24,323 bases of DNA, taken from IMG/VR virus record IMGVR_UViG_3300042375_000481, positions 1-24,323 of that record. The stretch is one strand, 5' to 3'. This DNA is from a virus. How positions within the stretch are numbered: position 1 is the first letter of the stretch; each line of letters begins with the position of its first letter. Below are positions 1-5,845 of this stretch, one piece after another. The notes beneath the pieces were generated by a model. The model did not search any database. It had not been told where the DNA came from and worked only from the letters and a program-made list of their open reading frames with translations. Position numbers and translations under genes: made by a program.

Positions 1-152
1 GGTGTATATTTTATCTTTGAATTTTTATTTTTTTGCTTACGTTTTGCATAGTCAATCCCATAAGGTGGGTCTACTATTGCTAAATCAAAATAGTTATCAG
101 GGTATCTCGCCATTAAAAGCATATTATCTTCGTTTGTTATTGTTAGGCTCAT
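1..152 (-). CDS. DNA methyltransferase, N-terminal part (cut by window edge)
   Basis: Only the first 50 codons are inside the window. The translation begins MSLTITNEDNMLLMARYPDN and continues to a clear DPPYG motif (about residues 28-32), the catalytic motif IV of N6-adenine and N4-cytosine DNA methyltransferases. The N-terminal position of DPPY, before any visible AdoMet-binding FxGxG motif, fits the beta-class order, but the rest is missing. The start codon overlaps the stop of a 29-codon ORF by one base (TAATG), so it is part of the leftward early operon. In phages such enzymes usually protect the genome against host restriction. The family call is confident; base specificity cannot be read. 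Confidence 0.85.
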   Translation of the reverse strand, partial: MSLTITNEDNMLLMARYPDNYFDLAIVDPPYGIDYAKRKQKNKNSKIKYT

Positions 153-241
153 TACTTAAAGATTAATATTAATACAACCATAACCGCTAATGCAGCGCAA
201 CAAGTCAATACATAACCGGCACGACTTAATATAATATCCAT
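152..241 (-). CDS. Small single-span membrane peptide (29 aa)
   Basis: A 29-codon ORF beginning MDIILSRAGYVLTCC. After a short N-terminus with one arginine it is an almost unbroken hydrophobic stretch rich in V, L, I and A, ending in FK, so one membrane helix is predicted. A purine-rich AGAAGAA lies just before the ATG. Its stop overlaps the methyltransferase start by one base (TAATG) and it starts 17 bases after the upstream HTH gene, as expected for a coupled operon gene. No family is recognised. It could be only a coupling leader, but the clean hydrophobic composition favours a real peptide. Confidence 0.5.
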   Translation of the reverse strand: MDIILSRAGYVLTCCAALAVMVVLILIFK

Positions 242-258
242 TTCTTCTTTTTCGCTTC

Positions 259-456
259 TTAACATTCGATTTCGGTTTTAGTTAGTTTTAATTCTTGCTC
301 AATTAGTTGGATAAAATCATCTTTATACCAACTCGGAACGCTTTTTCTTTGCGCCCATCTTTCGACATTCACAATTCTTGTGTCTAATTCATCAGAAATT
401 ACTTTACGTAATTGGTAATTTCCTCTTAAAATGTTAAAAATTTGCTCTTTTATCAT
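259..456 (-). CDS. Small HTH protein, Cro-like position (65 aa)
   Basis: A 65-residue, charged, helical protein. The middle (about residues 17-38, LRKVISDELDTRIVNVERWA) reads like a helix-turn-helix with a recognition helix ending in the W-A-Q-R segment seen in many small Bacteroidota regulators. It is the first gene of the leftward operon, divergent from the repressor at 572-940, with a shared operator between them. That is the position of a Cro or early-lytic regulator. The DNA-binding role is inferred from a weak HTH pattern and position; no close family is recognised. It has no effector domain. Confidence 0.55.
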   Translation of the reverse strand: MIKEQIFNILRGNYQLRKVISDELDTRIVNVERWAQRKSVPSWYKDDFIQLIEQELKLTKTEIEC

Positions 457-487
457 AATTTATTTTATTTATTAAAAGATTATAGTT

Positions 488-549
488 TAATTTTGTTATA
501 ACTTTTATAACGAGTACAAATATAACAAACTTTTTTCCAATTAACCAAA
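488..549. promoter_or_regulatory. Overlapping divergent promoters with a central operator dyad
   Basis: On the minus strand, TTTG (549-546), a 21-bp spacer and TATATTTG (524-517) match the Bacteroidota sigma consensus TTTG / TAnnTTTG and point at the gene at 259-456. On the plus strand TAATTTTG (488-495) also matches the -7 box and points at the repressor at 572, but no good -33 box is visible. Between the two -7 boxes lies a perfect 17-bp dyad, GTTATAA-CTT-TTATAAC (495-511), where both transcripts would begin. A repressor bound there would block both promoters. Confidence 0.6.
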
Positions 550-571
550 CTTTATTCTAACTATTTTTTAA

Positions 572-940
572 ATGACTGATTTTAAAACAGATATAAACAA
601 CCAAATATTAAAAGATGCTGTTAAATCCTTGCATTTAAGGTTCCCTGTTGCGGAAATTGAACGAGCAACAAAGTATGGCAAAGGGGATATTAGCAACTTT
701 TTAAACGATAAGAAGCCCGTTTCAGATGCTTTCCTGCAAACTTTTAGCGAATCGTTTAAAATCGATTTAAAACAGTTTGGATATACTAAAGGATTAGAAA
801 GAATAGAAATAAAAAACCCCCAACAAAATGATGACAGTTTAAAGGATAAATTAATTGAGGTTTTAGAAAATCAACTCCGTAGATTAGAAAATGCTTTAGA
901 TCGAGCCAATGAAGAAATAGACCGAATAAAAAATAAATGA
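572..940 (+). CDS. XRE-type phage repressor with C-terminal coiled coil (122 aa)
   Basis: The N-terminal half is a helix-turn-helix domain: around residues 25-60 the pattern EIERATKYGKGDISNFLN followed by KKPVSDAFLQTFSESFKID matches the usual XRE layout (recognition helix ending in a fLN.KkpvS turn). Residues 88-120 form a charged heptad-like coiled coil (leucines spaced through LIEVLENQLRRLENAL), a likely dimerisation arm. There is no LexA/S24 peptidase domain, so classic RecA-stimulated self-cleavage is not expected. It sits opposite the early lytic operon and next to the shared operator, so it is the best candidate for the lysogeny repressor. The DNA target is inferred. Confidence 0.75.
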   Translation: MTDFKTDINNQILKDAVKSLHLRFPVAEIERATKYGKGDISNFLNDKKPVSDAFLQTFSESFKIDLKQFGYTKGLERIEIKNPQQNDDSLKDKLIEVLENQLRRLENALDRANEEIDRIKNK

Positions 941-1242
941 ATACTTGCTTTAAATAATAAAAATAATGTTTTTGTGATTTTTAAAAATAATATAGGGATT
1001 AACATATTTTTATATTTTAAATTATGAGTAATTTTTTTTAATTTATAAGTAATTATTTTTCAAAAATAGCAAAAAAATCCGTTTAACGGTATGACAATTA
1101 TCATATGAAAAAAAATAAAAACCATTTATCCTATTTTTGTGCATTTCATCGGGTTTTTAACTCATTATGACGAATTAAAAAAAATAAAAAATAAAACTAT
1201 TTCTAAATTTTACGGGAAACCTCATTTTAACAAAATAAATAA
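941..1242. other. AT-rich intergenic region before second regulator
   Basis: About 300 bases of very AT-rich DNA with no convincing gene on either strand. It contains a -7-like TATTTTTG (1132-1139) pointing toward the gene at 1243, without a clear -33 partner, and a short dyad TATGA-CAATTA-TCATA (1090-1105) that could be an operator. No strong hairpin with a T-tract follows the repressor gene. A promoter for the second regulator and integrase is likely here but is not well defined. Confidence 0.35.
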
Positions 1243-1536
1243 ATGACTACGATAGAACGATTAGACGAAAGAATGTTTGAGTTATTCGAGGAACTTAAAC
1301 TAAGAGGGGTAATTAAATATAAAAGGGATTTCGCTAACGCTTGTGGATTGCCTGAGCAAAACTTTTATAACATATCCCAGAAAAGAAACCACTTCAACTT
1401 GATACACGTTGCAAAGATTTGCGAGTTCTACTCTATCAATGCAAATTGGATATTAGAAACTGAAAGTAATCTATTCATTCAAAAAAAAAGTAGTACACAA
1501 ACAGTACACAAAAACACGTTAAAAGAGGCTATTTAA
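1243..1536 (+). CDS. Second HTH regulator next to integrase (97 aa)
   Basis: The protein has the pattern of Bacteroidota phage-type HTH proteins: a helical start (IERLDERMFELFEELK), a helix-turn-helix around residues 26-50 (YKRDFANACGLPEQNFYNIS), and the signature near residues 66-78 (FYSINANWILETESNLF) that resembles the 'Y.iN..Wll.GeG.mf' end of such domains. The last codons (TQTVHKN) are encoded by AGTACACAAA repeats that recur before the integrase, so the C-terminus runs into the putative attP. Likely roles are regulator of integrase or an excision-type factor; which one cannot be told. Confidence 0.65.
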   Translation: MTTIERLDERMFELFEELKLRGVIKYKRDFANACGLPEQNFYNISQKRNHFNLIHVAKICEFYSINANWILETESNLFIQKKSSTQTVHKNTLKEAI

Positions 1537-1683
1537 AAAATGCCACCCCCCGAAAACACTGGGATTAATTTTCAAAAAAAGGCTATCCCCGTTTCCCTCT
1601 TTCTCCGCTTGAATTGGGAAACGCTAATAAACAAAGGCTTTCCCAATTTTTTTTTACCTTTCAATACACAAATAGTACACAAA
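1492..1683. other. Candidate attP with arm-type repeats around a core
   Basis: Four copies of AGTACACAAA (one with A for G) occur as two tandem pairs: 1492-1501 and 1503-1512 on one side, 1663-1672 and 1674-1683 on the other. Each pair is spaced exactly 11 bp, one helical turn. Between them lie inverted repeats built from TTTCCC and GGGAAA (1590-1648). Direct repeats flanking a core next to the integrase gene is the known arrangement of tyrosine-integrase attachment sites. The crossover sequence itself cannot be identified without the host attB. The repeats could alternatively be regulator sites. Confidence 0.5.
1590..1655 (+). terminator. Terminator-like hairpin with an alternative competing stem
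   Basis: AATTGGGAAA (1612-1621) pairs perfectly with TTTCCCAATT (1639-1648), loop 17, and the 3' arm runs into nine Ts (1647-1655), as in an intrinsic terminator. The same GGGAAA segment can instead pair upstream: CGTTTCCC (1590-1597) with GGGAAACG (1616-1623), loop 18. The two stems exclude each other, like a terminator and antiterminator. They lie between the second regulator and the ATG proposed for integrase. They may equally be part of the attP core; both roles can coexist. Confidence 0.5.
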
Positions 1684-2835
1684 ATGAAAGTTAAATACAC
1701 ACTCCCTAAAATATCTAAAACTACTTCTTTATGGTACGTTCATTTTCGATATGAGGGTAAACAGTTTAGATATAAACTCCACTACAATAAGATTGAGGAC
1801 TTAAAAGAAAGACAAAATTACTTCGAGGATTTTTGTAGAGAAATATTGACCGATTTAAAAACTGGTTGGAATCCAAATATAAAAGGAATATCTACACCTA
1901 AATCAGAATTGACTTTAATAGAAGCGTTGAAATTTGCACTTGAAAAAAAGAAACCTAATATATCGCCTAAAACCTATTCCGGGTATAACGGTTCATTAAA
2001 CTTTTTAGAAACTGCTATTAATAAAATAGGGTTAACCAATCTTTGCATAGTAGACTGTAAAAGAATCCACGTTAAACTCATAATGGAAAAGGCAAAGGAG
2101 TTAAACACTTGGAGCAACAAAGCGCACAATAAACATTTAAACCATTTTAAGGCTATTTTAAGCGAGTTATTACAGTTTGATATAATAGAAGTTAGTCCAG
2201 CTTATAACGTTAAAAATTTAAAGGTTTCCGCTCCCGATGCAAACCACCCGGCAAGTAAAACCGATATGCAAAGAATCAGGACAGAACTTGAAACCAATCA
2301 TTATAATTTTTACATATTTTGTATAACGATATTCTTTACAGGAATAAGACCAGAAGAAATATTAAAGATAAAATTATCGATGGTAAACTTAAAAGATAGT
2401 GAGATAATCTTGCCCCCCGAAATAACAAAAACCAATAAAAAAAGGATTGTACCTATATCGCATTTTTTACTACCGTATTACGAGAGTATGCAATTCGGAA
2501 ACTTACCGAAAAGTTATTATTTATTTGGCAGCTTTAGAGAACCAGGCAAAGGGAATCTTGGAAAGTTTGAAGATTTCATTCCTGGACCTACTCACATCAA
2601 TAGAGATACAGCCACGAGACGATGGGAAGCGATAGTCAAGAAGAAACTAAAAATACCTATGTCAATGTACGCAATGAAAAAAGCGGGTGCAAATGCGTTA
2701 ATTTTAGCAGGTGTTTCTATCAATGCAATTAAAGATCTATTCGGGCATACAAGCGAAGTAACCACGCAAATTTATATCACGAATTTAAAAGAAGTAAACC
2801 GAAAAGAGATTTTAGAAAAGGGAACGGATTTTTAA
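1684..2835 (+). CDS. int: Tyrosine-family phage integrase (383 aa from the preferred start)
   Basis: Catalyses integration and excision of the phage. From the ATG at 1684 the N-terminus MKVKYTLPKISKTTSLWYVHFRY... is the usual arm-binding start, followed by a SAM-like core-binding domain (LTLIEALKFALEKKKPNISPKTY...) and the catalytic domain. Visible catalytic residues: Arg222 in FFTGIRPEEIL, the beta-hairpin lysine in TKTNKKRIVP, GH-T in LFGHTS, and nucleophile Tyr364 in TTQIYI. The usual H-x-x-R box reads Y-A-M-K here. The frame is open back to 1540, but those 48 codons cover the hairpins and repeats described above and look non-coding. It converges on the leftward genes across a terminator. 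Confidence 0.92.
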   Translation: MKVKYTLPKISKTTSLWYVHFRYEGKQFRYKLHYNKIEDLKERQNYFEDFCREILTDLKTGWNPNIKGISTPKSELTLIEALKFALEKKKPNISPKTYSGYNGSLNFLETAINKIGLTNLCIVDCKRIHVKLIMEKAKELNTWSNKAHNKHLNHFKAILSELLQFDIIEVSPAYNVKNLKVSAPDANHPASKTDMQRIRTELETNHYNFYIFCITIFFTGIRPEEILKIKLSMVNLKDSEIILPPEITKTNKKRIVPISHFLLPYYESMQFGNLPKSYYLFGSFREPGKGNLGKFEDFIPGPTHINRDTATRRWEAIVKKKLKIPMSMYAMKKAGANALILAGVSINAIKDLFGHTSEVTTQIYITNLKEVNRKEILEKGTDF

Positions 2836-2896
2836 ATAAACCGATAGGGTATAAAATAGAATTAATTATGTAGATTGTACCTTTTTGGGTATAAAA

Positions 2897-2920
2897 AAAC
2901 CCTCAAATTAATGAGGGTTT
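2897..2920. terminator. Bidirectional intrinsic terminator
   Basis: AAACCCTCA (2897-2905) and TGAGGGTTT (2912-2920) form a perfect 9-bp stem with a 6-base loop. Seven As precede the CCC (2893-2899), giving a strong U-tract for leftward transcripts; the rightward U-tract is shorter. It lies where the integrase gene and the long leftward operon converge, so it can end both. Confidence 0.85.
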
Positions 2921-2954
2921 AATCAGGGTAACCACTCCCGAACTAAAAAACCAA

Positions 2955-3179
2955 TTATGAAAAACTATCTATATCTACATCGCTTGTTATTTCTTCTAAT
3001 TCTTTGAAGATTAAATCTGCTGTATCCCAATCTATACTATCGTTATGCTTAAATTTACGCTTTAGATTGTGTTTAATATCAAATAGAGCGCAATACATAG
3101 CATCAACTTGACCGTGTAGATGAAACTTTTGCAAATCATCTATATCGTTTAAGTTAAATGTTATCTTAGCCTTTGCCAT
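2955..3179 (-). CDS. Small conserved-type phage protein, unknown function (74 aa)
   Basis: An acidic/basic mixed helical protein of 74 residues. After a short strand (KITFNLND) it is predicted mostly helical, with the pattern A-L-x(5)-L-K-R-K-F-K-H. This resembles a common family of small phage proteins of the form 'kitFefn..eD...h...vdaMy.AL.d....lr.k.Kh.', for which no function is established. It overlaps the end of the preceding cysteine-rich gene by 14 bases and is the last gene before the terminator at 2897-2920. No membrane segment or signal peptide. Confidence 0.65.
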   Translation of the reverse strand: MAKAKITFNLNDIDDLQKFHLHGQVDAMYCALFDIKHNLKRKFKHNDSIDWDTADLIFKELEEITSDVDIDSFS

Positions 3180-3438
3180 TTACTATATCTGTTAATTGAT
3201 TGAACACCCTTTCTGCATTTTCGCCCCAATACATATCACATTTACCCTCTTTTAAAGGACACTCACAAAACCAAGACTGACGAAAGTCGCTTACTGGTGC
3301 TGTGTATCTGTAACACTTTTCTTTATGAGGACAATCCGTACCTACACATTTTGTTATATCTGCCATAATGTTTGTTTTTTGAGTTAAGCAACTTAATTTA
3401 TGTACCCCGTTTAATTGACCGCAATATTTACATTTCAT
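3166..3438 (-). CDS. Cysteine-rich zinc-binding-like phage protein (90 aa)
   Basis: Two cysteine clusters. The first (residues 3-17, CKYCGQLNGVHKLSC) has the CxxC-x(7)-H-x(3)-C spacing of a small zinc-ribbon or knuckle. The second half (from Met25, MADITKCVGTDCPHKEKCYRYTAP...) matches by eye a widespread small phage protein of the form 'MaDItmC....CP.k..CyRyta....rQsyf...' ending C-D-x-Y-W. Translation might begin at Met25 (ATG at 3366) rather than at 3438; both starts give complete proteins. It overlaps the next gene by 14 bases. Zinc binding is inferred from spacing; function is unknown. Confidence 0.7.
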   Translation of the reverse strand: MKCKYCGQLNGVHKLSCLTQKTNIMADITKCVGTDCPHKEKCYRYTAPVSDFRQSWFCECPLKEGKCDMYWGENAERVFNQLTDIVNGKG

Positions 3439-3503
3439 TTTTTAAGTCTATACCTTTAAAATTTATTTTTATTTTAAACCTATAACCTTAAAAAATGTTT
3501 GTT

Positions 3504-3558
3504 ATTATATGCTTTTACTCGTTATTTGTACAAAATACTGTACATTATATGCTTTTAC
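3504..3558. repeat. 15-bp direct repeats flanking palindromes (possible regulatory site)
   Basis: ATTATATGCTTTTAC occurs at 3504-3518 and again at 3544-3558, 40 bp apart. Between them are the perfect palindrome TTTGTACAAA (3525-3534) and TGTACA (3539-3544). The stretch lies in the non-coding gap between the metallophosphoesterase gene and the two last leftward genes. It may be an operator or promoter region for those two genes; no good TAnnTTTG box is present. Confidence 0.5.
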
Positions 3559-3563
3559 GTATA

Positions 3564-4721
3564 TTAAAAAATATGTGTAATCCTTGCTATTTGTCCGTTG
3601 TCCTTGCTATGTAAAAATGCTTCTACTGCTTTCGGTGCGTGTTGGTAACCGTTACGATGATGCCAACTATCTGTACCGCTCGGACTTCTTAAACTTTCAA
3701 CCGTAATACCTGCATAATCTTTACTAGTTTTATGATGAACGTGATGAGTATAGATATATCTATGTGTAGTTTCTGCCCAGTACTTACTAAATTCAACCGC
3801 CATTAATAAAGGTAAATCTTGTTGTTTTGCCCCGTCTCCGTGTGTTGTTCCTATTAAATTGTTATGATATTTATATCCTTTTCTATGTGCTATACTACAA
3901 TCGAAAGTTATATTAGTACAGTTTTTAAAATACGTTTCAATTACCTGAGATAAAAAGAAACCGTTTGTGTAATCGTGGTTGCTTGGATTGAAAGTAAAAT
4001 GAACATCGGCAACCGTTAAAAGCATTTCTAATACATCAACATAAAGTTGTTTTGCGATTAAAAAATTAGAGTGCCACATTCCGTCAGTATCTTGTGGTGT
4101 TCCGCTTGTTGTTGTTCTGCTTGGATTGTCGATGTGTAAAATATCGTTTCCCCCGATGAATAATATCTTATCAATATGGAATGAACTAACTTTACTTAAT
4201 ATCCCTCTTACACCCTCTAATACTCTTTGTACTGCTATTTGATTGTTGTACGTTTCGCCACTTTCAAACGAACTGCATAATTTACCAATGTGAATGTCAG
4301 CAGGATCTAAAACAAGCAAATAAGAATCTTTATTTTCTACTCTTTTTAACTCAATAAATTTAGGAGCATAATCTTGTAAATCTGCTATTAAAGTTTCCGT
4401 TAAATCTGAAAATTGTTTTTCTTCTGGTTTGATGAATAACGGATTTGTAACTCTTATACTTTCGTTTTTAGATTTAAGCCATAACATCGGGGTTGTTGAA
4501 GCATCTACACCTAAATTACTACAAGCGTTTGCTACTCCTTGATTATTTCGTACATCACGAACATATTTTCTAAGGCTGTCTAATTCGTAAACATCGCCTT
4601 TAGGGAAAATCTTTCTTGCTACTGACGAATTATTTGAATCTATTAATAAGGATAAAATTTCATTTGTGTAATCACTCCATTTATTTAATTTCATATCAAT
4701 AGGTTTGGTTATATTTCCCAA
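3564..4721 (-). CDS. Metallophosphoesterase with N-terminal HTH-like region (385 aa)
   Basis: Calcineurin-like two-metal phosphoesterase. Motifs in order: D142-x-H144 in LDPADIHIGK, GGND (190-193), N248-H249-D250 in NPSNHD, H294 in TTHGDGAK, and the H-x-H pair 327/329 in YTHHVHH, i.e. all five metal-ligand motifs. The first 70 residues are helical and could be a small HTH-type domain (repeated in phage members of this group). The substrate cannot be read; nucleic-acid or nucleotide hydrolysis is usual for this superfamily. It overlaps the preceding DUF1599-like gene by 26 bases, suggesting coupled translation. Some relatives in Bacteroidota phages occupy the same kind of neighbourhood. Confidence 0.85.
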   Translation of the reverse strand: MGNITKPIDMKLNKWSDYTNEILSLLIDSNNSSVARKIFPKGDVYELDSLRKYVRDVRNNQGVANACSNLGVDASTTPMLWLKSKNESIRVTNPLFIKPEEKQFSDLTETLIADLQDYAPKFIELKRVENKDSYLLVLDPADIHIGKLCSSFESGETYNNQIAVQRVLEGVRGILSKVSSFHIDKILFIGGNDILHIDNPSRTTTSGTPQDTDGMWHSNFLIAKQLYVDVLEMLLTVADVHFTFNPSNHDYTNGFFLSQVIETYFKNCTNITFDCSIAHRKGYKYHNNLIGTTHGDGAKQQDLPLLMAVEFSKYWAETTHRYIYTHHVHHKTSKDYAGITVESLRSPSGTDSWHHRNGYQHAPKAVEAFLHSKDNGQIARITHIF

Positions 4722-5079
4722 TTATTGGGATATAGGGTTGGTTTTGTGTTTGTGGGTAATCTTTTAAAATGCCTTTACTCTCTTTGTCTTTTAATAACAT
4801 CGTAAGTAATACGGTGTAGTTTGCTAAGTCTAAGAGACTATCGTTAATACTTTCGTTGTTTGGTGTTTTATCGTTGTTTAAAAGCACTCCTAAACGTGCG
4901 ACCTTTGTAGCGATTAACGAAAGACAGTTTAACTCTGGGGTTAATCCTGATATATTACCAGCTAATTTAAAGTTTGAAAGTCTGTCTTTATTTGCGTAGT
5001 CGTTCCCTTTAGCAAACATTATAGATTTCATTTGCTCGGTTATTTCTGCGAAGTGTTTTTGTTGGGTTTCTAAATTCAT
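4696..5079 (-). CDS. DUF1599-type (nucleotide-modification-associated) protein (127 aa)
   Basis: All-helical protein with the features of the DUF1599 family: KGNDYANKDRLSNFKLAG (about 24-41), then KVARLGVLL, then NESINDSLLDLANYTVLL (about 73-93), whose E...D...DLANY run resembles the acidic helices of MazG-like folds. The family has been linked by genome context to modified-nucleotide metabolism, but no reaction is established. Its start is overlapped by the preceding lipoprotein gene (ATGA-type, 4 bases) and its end by the metallophosphoesterase. The two may act together on nucleotides; this is inference from adjacency. Confidence 0.65.
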   Translation of the reverse strand: MNLETQQKHFAEITEQMKSIMFAKGNDYANKDRLSNFKLAGNISGLTPELNCLSLIATKVARLGVLLNNDKTPNNESINDSLLDLANYTVLLTMLLKDKESKGILKDYPQTQNQPYIPIIGKYNQTY

Positions 5080-5540
5080 AACCCAATAATTTTATATTTA
5101 TACTTCCAAATTAAATAACCAATAGCAGGAATTAACAACCACAACAAAGGCAGGAAAGGATTAGATTTTCTTTCTACTGCAATTACTTTATTATCTTTTT
5201 TAGTTGTAGTAACTGCCTTAACCGTTTTTACGCTGTTATCCTTAACGATTTCTTTGTTTTCGATTACTGTGTTGACTTTCTTTTTACGAAGCGTTACAAT
5301 AGCGTTTTTATACTCTTTTCCGTTTACGATTATAGCTTTTGCAGTATCGATAGGTTTAACCTCTATTTCGTCTGCATCTTCATTGATAACTGTTTTAGTT
5401 TGGTTATCGATAACTAAATCTTTCTTTTCGGTTTCTGTTTTTTCAGTAGTCGTGTTTTCCTTGACAACTGATTTTTGAACTTTGCGACTGCCACAACTTG
5501 CAAAAATTACAAGTATTGATAATAAGATTATTTTTTTCAT
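5076..5540 (-). CDS. Candidate u-spanin: lipoprotein with C-terminal membrane segment (154 aa)
   Basis: Starts with a lipoprotein signal peptide (KKIILLSILVIFASC, lipidated Cys16). The middle (17-125) is hydrophilic, rich in K, T, E and V, and should span the periplasm. A single membrane helix follows at about 128-145 (FLPLLWLLIPAIGYLIW), then a basic tail KYKYK that would stay in the cytoplasm. One protein anchored by lipid in the outer membrane and by a C-terminal helix in the inner membrane is the known topology of unimolecular spanins (e.g. phage T1), which fuse the membranes at the last step of lysis. Size is also similar. It is separated from the lysozyme by fibre genes. Call rests on topology. 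Confidence 0.65.
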   Translation of the reverse strand: MKKIILLSILVIFASCGSRKVQKSVVKENTTTEKTETEKKDLVIDNQTKTVINEDADEIEVKPIDTAKAIIVNGKEYKNAIVTLRKKKVNTVIENKEIVKDNSVKTVKAVTTTKKDNKVIAVERKSNPFLPLLWLLIPAIGYLIWKYKYKIIGL

Positions 5541-5614
5541 AGATTGTTATTTTCGTCTGTGGCGTTTATTAATAAAAGCATTATAAGTCCTAATAAAAAA
5601 AGTGATTGTATCAT
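5537..5614 (-). CDS. 25-residue membrane peptide coupled to the spanin-like gene
   Basis: A 25-codon ORF, MIQSLFLLGLIMLLLINAT then an acidic/polar tail. Most of it is one hydrophobic helix. It starts 3 bases after the upstream stop at 5618 and its TGA overlaps the ATG of the spanin-like gene (ATGA), a tight coupling typical of real phage genes. It could be a holin-like or antiholin-like peptide, or merely a coupling ORF. No family is recognised. Confidence 0.45.
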   Translation of the reverse strand: MIQSLFLLGLIMLLLINATDENNNL

Positions 5615-5617
5615 AGT

Positions 5618-5833
5618 CTAATCATTACGGGTTACTATACAGTTAATTTTTTCAGTTAAAATATCTTTAATGATAACACAATCTTCGTAAAACTCGGCAT
5701 CTTCAAAGTTTAATAATAAGTGTCTTATTTCTAAAATAGAAAGGGTAAATAAGTGTTTTTTAAATGCGTCAATCGTAGTGAATTGTTGACGAATATTGTA
5801 AGGATTCTCTTTTGCTAAAAAATAGGTTCTCAT
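5618..5833 (-). CDS. Hypothetical phage protein (71 aa)
   Basis: A 71-residue soluble, mostly helical protein (MRTYFLAKENPYNIRQQF...). No signal peptide or membrane span, no recognisable motif apart from an acidic patch (FEDAEFYEDC). It follows a 78-base gap after the structural gene ending at 5912 and is followed after 3 bases by a 25-codon membrane ORF and the spanin-like gene, so it probably heads this small cluster. Function unknown. Confidence 0.55.
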   Translation of the reverse strand: MRTYFLAKENPYNIRQQFTTIDAFKKHLFTLSILEIRHLLLNFEDAEFYEDCVIIKDILTEKINCIVTRND

Positions 5834-5845
5834 TTTAAGCGTTTT

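Noticed and set aside
1540-1683. 48-codon N-terminal extension of the integrase (MPPPENTG...)
   Set aside because: It covers inverted repeats, a T-tract and AGTACACAAA repeats, has no integrase-like features, and the ATG at 1684 gives the normal family N-terminus.
2447-2635. 62-codon plus-strand frame inside integrase
   Set aside because: Out-of-frame shadow of the integrase catalytic domain; no start context or motif.
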